DNA from: Artemisia argyi | Lineage: Eukaryota > Streptophyta > Magnoliopsida > Asterales > Asteraceae | Reading direction: 5' to 3' | Assembly (NCBI GenBank): GCA_030686995.1 | Contig: CM060680.1 | Coordinates: forward strand, 199,565,322-199,629,321 | Length of the DNA: 64,000 bases | In this document: piece after piece, positions 56,271 through 64,000 of the stretch | How positions within the stretch are numbered: position 1 is the stretch's first letter | How the letters are laid out: each line of letters begins with the position of its first letter | The notes under the pieces: generated by a model | What the model was told of the DNA's origin: nothing | The model's input: the letters and a program-made list of their open reading frames with translations, nothing else | Databases searched by the model: none | Translations under genes and position numbers: made by a program

Positions 56271-56790
56271 TTATAAAAAACGGAATAAATACATAGTTAA
56301 CTTATAACCGGGAAAAACACACAGTGTGGAGAGTGGTAGAAGTTTGTGGTCAACTTGTATGTAGGGGTAGCAAAGGCATCCAAAAACACACAAGTTGTCA
56401 TAAGTGGGTTTAGTGTTGTAAAGTTTTGTAAATAGGATTTCATTTTCAATGGTTGTTGAAGGCAAAATATTTATGAGATGGGCAACAATGTGTAGTGCTT
56501 CTTCTACCCAACAAACAGGTGACATACGAGCTTAATAAATGATGGCGCGAACAAGGTTATTTATGGTTCATAGCAAGCATTCGAATTTTTCATTTTGTTG
56601 AGATGTCTAAGGATACGATAATCGGAGCCATGTTTTTGAAACAAAGTGTGAAAGCGTTTTGTCAAATTCACACTCGTGGTCACATTGGAAGGCCTTAATG
56701 TCGACTTTAAACTTTAAACTGGTTATTTACAAAGGCACGAAACTGGGAAAAAATGTTCGAATATTAAGCATGTAGGCAAAGGTAATTATG
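56271..56790 (-). pseudogene. Copia integrase remnant
   Basis: The minus strand reads HLINILPSTTIENEILF and YNTKPTYDNLCVFGCLCYPY, the conserved end of copia integrase. Further upstream (56580-56700) CDHECEFD and TSQQNEKFE, with stops, are remnants of the catalytic core. Confidence 0.75.
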
Positions 56791-56999
56791 TAGCAGTGTG
56801 TATTCATGGAAGGAAGAAACGTAAAAAGAAAAAAAAGAAAAAAAAAATGTTCAGCAATTTAGGGTTAATATTAGGTCGAGTGTTTTTGGTGGTGGGTGTT
56901 TAAGGCTCGTATTACCATATTAAATAACTAGTTATAATACCCGTGCACGCGCGGGGTTTTTACATAAAATTTTTTTTTATCATGTATGAATATATGTAT

Positions 57000-59900
57000 G
57001 AATATATGTCTTATACTTTTGAGTTGTTGATTGTTGTTGGATAGTTTGGAAACAAACCTTAAAAAACACTCAATATAGGTTACATAATACATCAACACAA
57101 TAAAAATATTACTGCTGTAGTTTTAAAAAGAAATCCAAGACACCAAACATGTAAGATGACACCAAAATAATCACTTTTAAAAAAATATTAAAAGCTGATT
57201 ATATAGTACATATAAGATAAGTAATATATATCACTTTTACAGTTCAATACCAAAAACTCTCTAGAAAGAAATTATGACCATCACATCTTATACATTTTTC
57301 CAGAATGAAAGTTAAGAAAAGTAAACAAAATATGGGTACTCTACTTTTAAAGTAGTCACCTGCCAAGATGGTCTAGCAACATCAAACTCTCTATTATACC
57401 TCATTTGATCGATATGCTTATGATGATTTTGCTTTTGTTGATGTTAAAAACTTGATCGGTTGCATATCATCCATATTTAGGAGCTTCTTCATCTCGTTCT
57501 GGAAAACGATAATAACATATAAGATAAGTATAGTGCACACCTAAAGAAAAACCAAATTTAATACAATTTGTTTAACAGAATATTGGCACACTTTGTCCAT
57601 TGCCTCATCAGCTAATGTGCTATTTTAAGTGATGGGTAATTAATAATTGTTTTGTTTGATTTTCTTAATTAGGGGTTACTTGTTTATTATTGGTGGGTTC
57701 ATTTTATAAAGGTATGATAAACAGTTTTATGTTTGATATGGTTGTAATGATTATGATTGGTCTACTATACTTTTGAGTTTATACAATATGTTTTTGTTAA
57801 TATTAATAAAAACATTAGAAACCACAAAGCCTAAGACTAATGTATTTGAGATTCATTTCATTAAACTAATACTATTGCTAATATTAAACTACTAAGAATC
57901 AACTCAGCGTATTTGTGTAGTCCATGTGTTCATCAGTGGCGAAAACCAATGTTTGAACCATGTCTCTGTAATTAACTTGCTAAAAAATTCCAACAACTTA
58001 TAATACTAAAACATGTGAACCTTGTCTAACAGGAAAACTAATATACCCAGGTCATCAGAATGTGCATTACACAGGTTCACCAGTAGCACATTTTAGGTCA
58101 TCTTGAACCTCATCTACTAACTCCAGCAGGCTCATGCCATGTCAATTAACCAAATCAAAATAATATTTTACATATGTAGAGGCGATTAGAATATGTAGAG
58201 ATGTGAATCAAGAACATTCATGAGAGGTGCTACCTATAGTCTCTCATGAAATAATTTGCAATTTATAAGGAGCAAAATTATATTTTCATTGTATAAAAGT
58301 TATTTCTTTTATTAAGTTACAACATCACAAGAAAACTCACTGCCATTGTTAGATTTAGAGTCAAAGAGCTCAAAGAATTTTATTAAGCCTGCGTAATTGG
58401 CATACAGGATATACAAATAAAGCATTATTCTGGATTGTTAACTCTGAGTTAAAAACACTTCAGATTCTCCCTCTCAAGCATTTGCAAATTTAATAATGGC
58501 TCAATCTACATACTGATTCAGAGTTCATATACCTCATATCCACTCAAAATTAGTCTAATAAACTATCTAGAAAAGTCTTGCAGATCAATTCATAGAAAAA
58601 GTGGATTTAAGTGAACACCCTGGGTATAACTAACCAACGGCCACTATACATGTAATGCTATAAATTATGAAAGTAAAATGTGTTTTTCAATAAACTTATC
58701 GGCTCAAACTTGTCTAACCTGTTACCTGAACTTGACACCTTTCCTCTTGCTACCTTGACATATCATGTTTAAGAAGGAACATGGTTACCCTGTTGTTTAT
58801 TTTTCATTCCCCATACGCCATCCTGAGATTAAAAAAAAAAGTGAATTACACAATCAACATACACATTTTGTTAATCACGGGCCACTTGAAGGATAAGATA
58901 GTGGGAAAAATATATAAAATATATGAGTATAGCGAACTCCATTCAAGAAACATGCTCCAGAATTCAAACAATACATATTAACAATTGAACTTCGTGAATA
59001 TAATCCTTCTTTTTTCTTTGCAGCAACTAAGACCCGTTCAACATAAAATGGGTCAGAATGGGTAAATTCGGCCGATTTTGGGTCAAGTTCCAATATTTTG
59101 TAGATGAGTAAAATAACAATTGTAGCTAATAATTAGATTATATAAAACTCATAGTGATTTACTTAGCATCTTTAGTTTTCAAAAATCAAAATTAACATAT
59201 ACTGAACAAAAGTTCAAACATCTTGCATAAATATGAAGACAATGTAGACCATGTTTTTGACTATACTATAAAGTATGTACACTTTCTACTTTTTGTAAAC
59301 TGTTATCTTTTCAGTATGCCAAGGCAGCCAGGTACGGAATTATAATTTCATCTCTTTTAGTTTAACTTCTAATTTCTACCCAATTGGTCTTCGCAATAAT
59401 GGTATGAGTGAATCTGTGCAATTCCAAGTCTCCTAGAAGACAATAATGTGTCAAATCTATCAACAGTATCAATACAAATTTCATCTCTAATTCATCCCCC
59501 TTTATATACGACCAATAGTGGGTACTCGCCATCTATAAAGGTCCTTAAAAAGAACAATTTTCAGCTATAGTCTAAGCAATTTACATGCCGATATGATCCT
59601 TCTTTACTTCATTATTCGAATCAGTAATAAGTTATTAGAAGAGGAATCACCAACCTTGTCAATTCAGAGTTGCATCAAACCATCCTCATTATTCTATTCA
59701 AAAGAACCTATTAGCTGCCACAAAATTAACTTCAATTTGTCACTCGGTTTCTTTACCACATGCTCCAGAATTTTCAATAGTTGAAGAACATTTCATGGAG
59801 ATAGAAACCTGATATATTTACTTTTACTATTACAAAAGAAGTTATGAATGAATTGAGATTAGTAACACCATGGCATAACAGATCTTGCATCACCTGATGT

Positions 59901-60270
59901 TTATTATAAGGTCTCTATTGCAATAAGGAAAAAAATGGCCAGATAACATATCTCTATTGCGCTAAAACGATAAAGTTCTCACAAACATGAGAAATAAGAG
60001 CATACCTTTTAAAAAGTACTTTTCTTAGTTTCGTGTAGAGGATATGTAGCAGCAGGACTGTCTGGTTGTAGTTCAAAACCATTGCTTTGCATATGTATAT
60101 ATCATATTATTGTGCATAGCTATGATAATGCTAAAATTGGCCTCCACCCATAATGCAACCACAACTACAACATCTACATTACAATTCTTATTTACCTAGG
60201 CATTATATATAGCCTAGCAAAAGACAAATTTTCAAAACATATCGTCCTAAAACCCTAACCCGTGAGCAGT
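57000..60270. other. Helitron interior without recognised genes
   Basis: AT-rich, with short ORFs only. No conserved domain is recognised. Confidence 0.4.
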
Positions 60271-60323
<53 letters not shown>

Positions 60324-60328
60324 CGTGA
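60257..60328. repeat. Poly(A) insertion with 9-bp duplication
   Basis: AACCCGTGA at 60257-60265 and 60320-60328 flank a short GCAGTTATT plus about 46 A residues; an extreme 5'-truncated retroposition product. Confidence 0.65.
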
Positions 60329-60439
60329 ACTTTGATGAATGCCCTCATTGTTATATTTAATATAAATTACACAATTTCATAGAAATTTAGATAAAGAGTT
60401 GTCAACAAACTCAATCTCGGTAGTATCTAACTCACTAAT

Positions 60440-61190
60440 TACCTGAGAGAATTCCAATTTGTTCTTCAAAATCTCTTGCAAAGTAGTAGACTTTTCAACC
60501 ATCATCTTGATCATCCATCACCTGTAATAAATTTAGATACATAAAAGAGGTTTTTAAAAGAATATGTGGATACATGTAAGCACATTTTGGGTCTCAAAGT
60601 ACACATAATTATACAATTGCATCATTGTATTATCATGAATAAGATAAAGAAAAGTTGATTCAGAAAACATTTTTTGACCATATTCAAATGTAAGTCATCA
60701 CCTAAACTTATAATCTCGGACATCCAATCAGCTGAATTCATCACTTTGCTTTTAGTCACCTAATTAAAGAGCATATAGTTAAAGTTCGTCGAACAAATCA
60801 GATTGTTGAAAGAGAATGGATGGTATGAACCAACCTTGTGATTCTTGTGCTATCGGTATAGCTTTCTCTGATTCCGCCATTAGGGAGTGGGGATAAACTA
60901 TAAACTTATTATAAAAAGTTACCTTAAACTCTTCCTCTTGTAGCAATGGGTTGTTATTAATCATCTGGGCACGATTTTATTATTGAAAATCGGATTGGAT
61001 GAAAAAATACCAGTCCATGAATCGAACTTGATCTTCAAAGAGAGAAAAGGAAGTAATAACAGCAGGAGCATCAGCATAGGGAGGATCGTGATGATCTTCA
61101 TCTTCCTCTTAATTATATAAAGTTTAGTTAGGGTTAGTTAGATAGAGATGTTTTTATTCAGTAAGCGAAAAACAGATCCATTTGAGAACG
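60440..61190 (-). pseudogene. Possible captured gene fragments in the Helitron
   Basis: Exon-like pieces on the minus strand: DHHDPPYADAPAVITSFSLF near 61030-61110; MINNNPLLQEEEFK ending at GTAACT near 60925-60964; and VEKSTTLQEILKNKLEFSQ ending at GTAATT near 60440-60510. I do not recognise the source gene. Confidence 0.3.
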
Positions 61191-61714
61191 CGAGGAGGAG
61201 GAGGAAAAGGCCTTTGATACTTCCGTTTTTTTTTTAACAAATTTACAGTTTTGGGCTAAAATTATTAAAAATAGCACCCAGGCCCATGTGTATTTACATG
61301 TTTTTGGATCATGTATGGTATAAAAACGATTTTTAAAAATTTATAGCTAAATTAAGAAAGAAATAAAATAAATTATTTTCCTAAATTTAGGGAAAAATCA
61401 ATTTTTAAAAAAATATTACTAAATAAAGTATGATTTGATTTTTTTGAAATGAAAAAGTCCCCATTAGAGGTTTTATTTTATTAGGAAAAAGATGTAAAGT
61501 GGTTAGGTTTATTATTAATGCACCGTATATATAAATTACATAGTAATATGATAATTAGGCAAAGGTTTGAGGAAGGCATAGTGCCCGCTTGGATGTCACT
61601 GCACGACTCGAATCACTAACTAGCAACCAGCCGTTTTTATTATTGTTGTTTGTTTTAAAATAAAAAAAGCTAACATATTTGACTAATCCTAAACGAATAG
61701 GACTAGGACTAAGC

Positions 61715-61787
61715 CTTAATACATTCTGGCTAATAGAGTTTTGTCTACGATAATCTTGAAGAAAGATGGATACGTACGAGGAGCCAT
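61715..61787 (-). pseudogene. REM-like exon 1, copy 2 locus
   Basis: MAPRTYPSFFKIIVDKTLL starts at 61787, then hits a stop and segment X. The expected splice donor and exon 2 are absent. Confidence 0.6.
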
Positions 61788-61789
61788 TA

Positions 61790-62580
61790 TTAATGATTCT
61801 TAAACATTAGTAAATTAGTATGATAGAAAGGAACATTTGTACATACATGAATAGACAAGGCATATGTCTATAGAATTATTGGTTTGATATCTATAATATA
61901 ATATCTTAAATTTCCTTTACAAAAAATAGTTACAAAGTAGAATTATAAGATTTCAGTTCTCTAGAATTTATTTCAGATGTGTTTAATAAATTAAAACGAC
62001 CACAAGACTTGTTAACAAGATAGTAGTATATTTGTCATAACTAGCCTTCATAATTGAAAAAATAATGAGAGATGTGAAAAAAGGACATATATAAGAAAAT
62101 ATATTTGTTAGTTACAATGTTTTTCTTACATATAAATCTCAATAATGTCTTGAAGATCTGGACACAAAATAAATGGAATCAAGAATCAAGATCGCTCTTT
62201 GTTATGTAGTACTTATGTTTTGGTATGTGTCTACAATGATTTTTCTTTTTTATGCATGTTCACCAATGGCCCCCTTGTGACCTTTTGGCTATGTAGCTAA
62301 TTTTGTTCGAGATGTGCTTATGAAGGTTTTTCCTGTTAAAGGAAAATGGTTACTCACCCCTACTTCATATCAACTTCAATAAAATTAAAGATATATAATT
62401 CATTACTCCGTAGAATAAGGCACACGTACATAGATTAACAGAAATAAGAAACTAACAATTGTTATATATATCATGCATAGAAATTACTAAACACACTAAT
62501 GTTAAAGTTGTTGATTATATTTACATATAACAAATTAGATATCTCATTAGGTGGTTGTTCACGCCTCGCTTATCACTGCT
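61790..62580. repeat. REM intergenic spacer, copy 2
   Basis: Direct copy of 38710-39510. It lies between the REM gene at 62591-64000 and the exon 1 at 61787, supporting a head-to-tail REM array. Confidence 0.7.
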
Positions 62581-62590
62581 TGCGTAGCCT

Positions 62591-64000
<1,410 letters not shown>

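Larger units (their letters stand above)
56928..61551 (-). mobile_element. Probable Helitron (4.6 kb)
   Basis: On the minus strand the 3' end is a 7-bp-stem hairpin CCCGCGCGTGCACGGG (one wobble pair), eight bases, then CTAG followed by T. The 5' end is TC after A (61550-61551). It has no target duplication and splits segment X. No Rep/helicase coding region, so it is non-autonomous. The left end is firmer than the right. Confidence 0.5.
56853..61705 (+). repeat. Segment X, copy 2, split by a Helitron-like insertion
   Basis: 56853-56927 and 61552-61705 together match 21112-21321. The right end reads CTAAACGAATAGGACT, the empty site of the DUF4283 insertion. Confidence 0.65.

Noticed and set aside
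60245..60262. Telomere-like CCCTAACCC
   Set aside because: Only about one and a half repeat units; chance occurrence.

Overview
This is plant nuclear DNA, almost certainly from the sunflower family (Asteraceae). The long accessory ORF behind the SIRE-type copia pol at 16965-19865, the two-domain B3 (REM-like) genes with introns, and the gag and pol types are all plant forms. The window is gene-poor and transposon-rich, with insertions nested inside one another. The only cellular genes I can support are members of a tandem B3/REM-like family, plus captured gene fragments inside transposons.

Layout. (1) 1-9551: a minus-strand Ty3/gypsy element with a proposed 5.7-kb LTR and a 1.4-kb non-coding interior. 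It is inserted in the gag of (2) a second minus-strand gypsy element (9552-11620), which in turn sits in (3) a plus-strand SIRE/Maximus-type copia element (11621-20491). The copia element carries decayed pol, an antisense transcription unit and an intact 966-codon ORF of unknown function. (4) 20492-21321: two C-terminal retroelement tails, each ending in (AAT)n, and a segment repeated at 56853-61705. (5) 21322-38683: a DUF4283/zinc-knuckle ORF1 element with 9-bp target-site duplications. It is split by two copia elements (D, 22804-26692; E, 26704-38511) that share one LTR. E is itself split by a gypsy element F (29956-37708), which has perfect 5-bp duplications and has lost most of pol.

(6) 38693-45560: an inverted duplication centred near 40.75 kb that contains a B3/REM-like gene, its spacer and a second copy of the DUF4283 element. 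This second copy is interrupted by a hAT element with a perfect 8-bp duplication. (7) 45560-50230: minisatellite, SINE, Harbinger MITE, and a CACTA-like element carrying a PPR-like fragment and a solo LTR, abutting a truncated REM copy. (8) 51735-53313: a long-inverted-repeat (MULE-like) element with a receptor-like transmembrane fragment. (9) 53588-55751: a PIF/Harbinger-type element that encodes an apparently intact three-exon Myb-like/NAM-associated protein but no transposase. (10) 56271-56790: copia remnant. (11) 56928-61551: probable Helitron. (12) 61715-64000: another REM gene, running off the window.

The most interesting signals are outside the classical ORFs. They are an antisense gene with TATA box and poly(A) signal inside the copia element; a non-coding repeat shared in the same relative orientation by a gypsy and a copia element; a hairpin with conserved GGA-type loop and covarying stem before polypurine tracts; and dense regulatory palindromes in two LTR promoters. 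Coordinates and boundaries were read by eye; similarity claims rest on visible motifs and known family features, not on searches.
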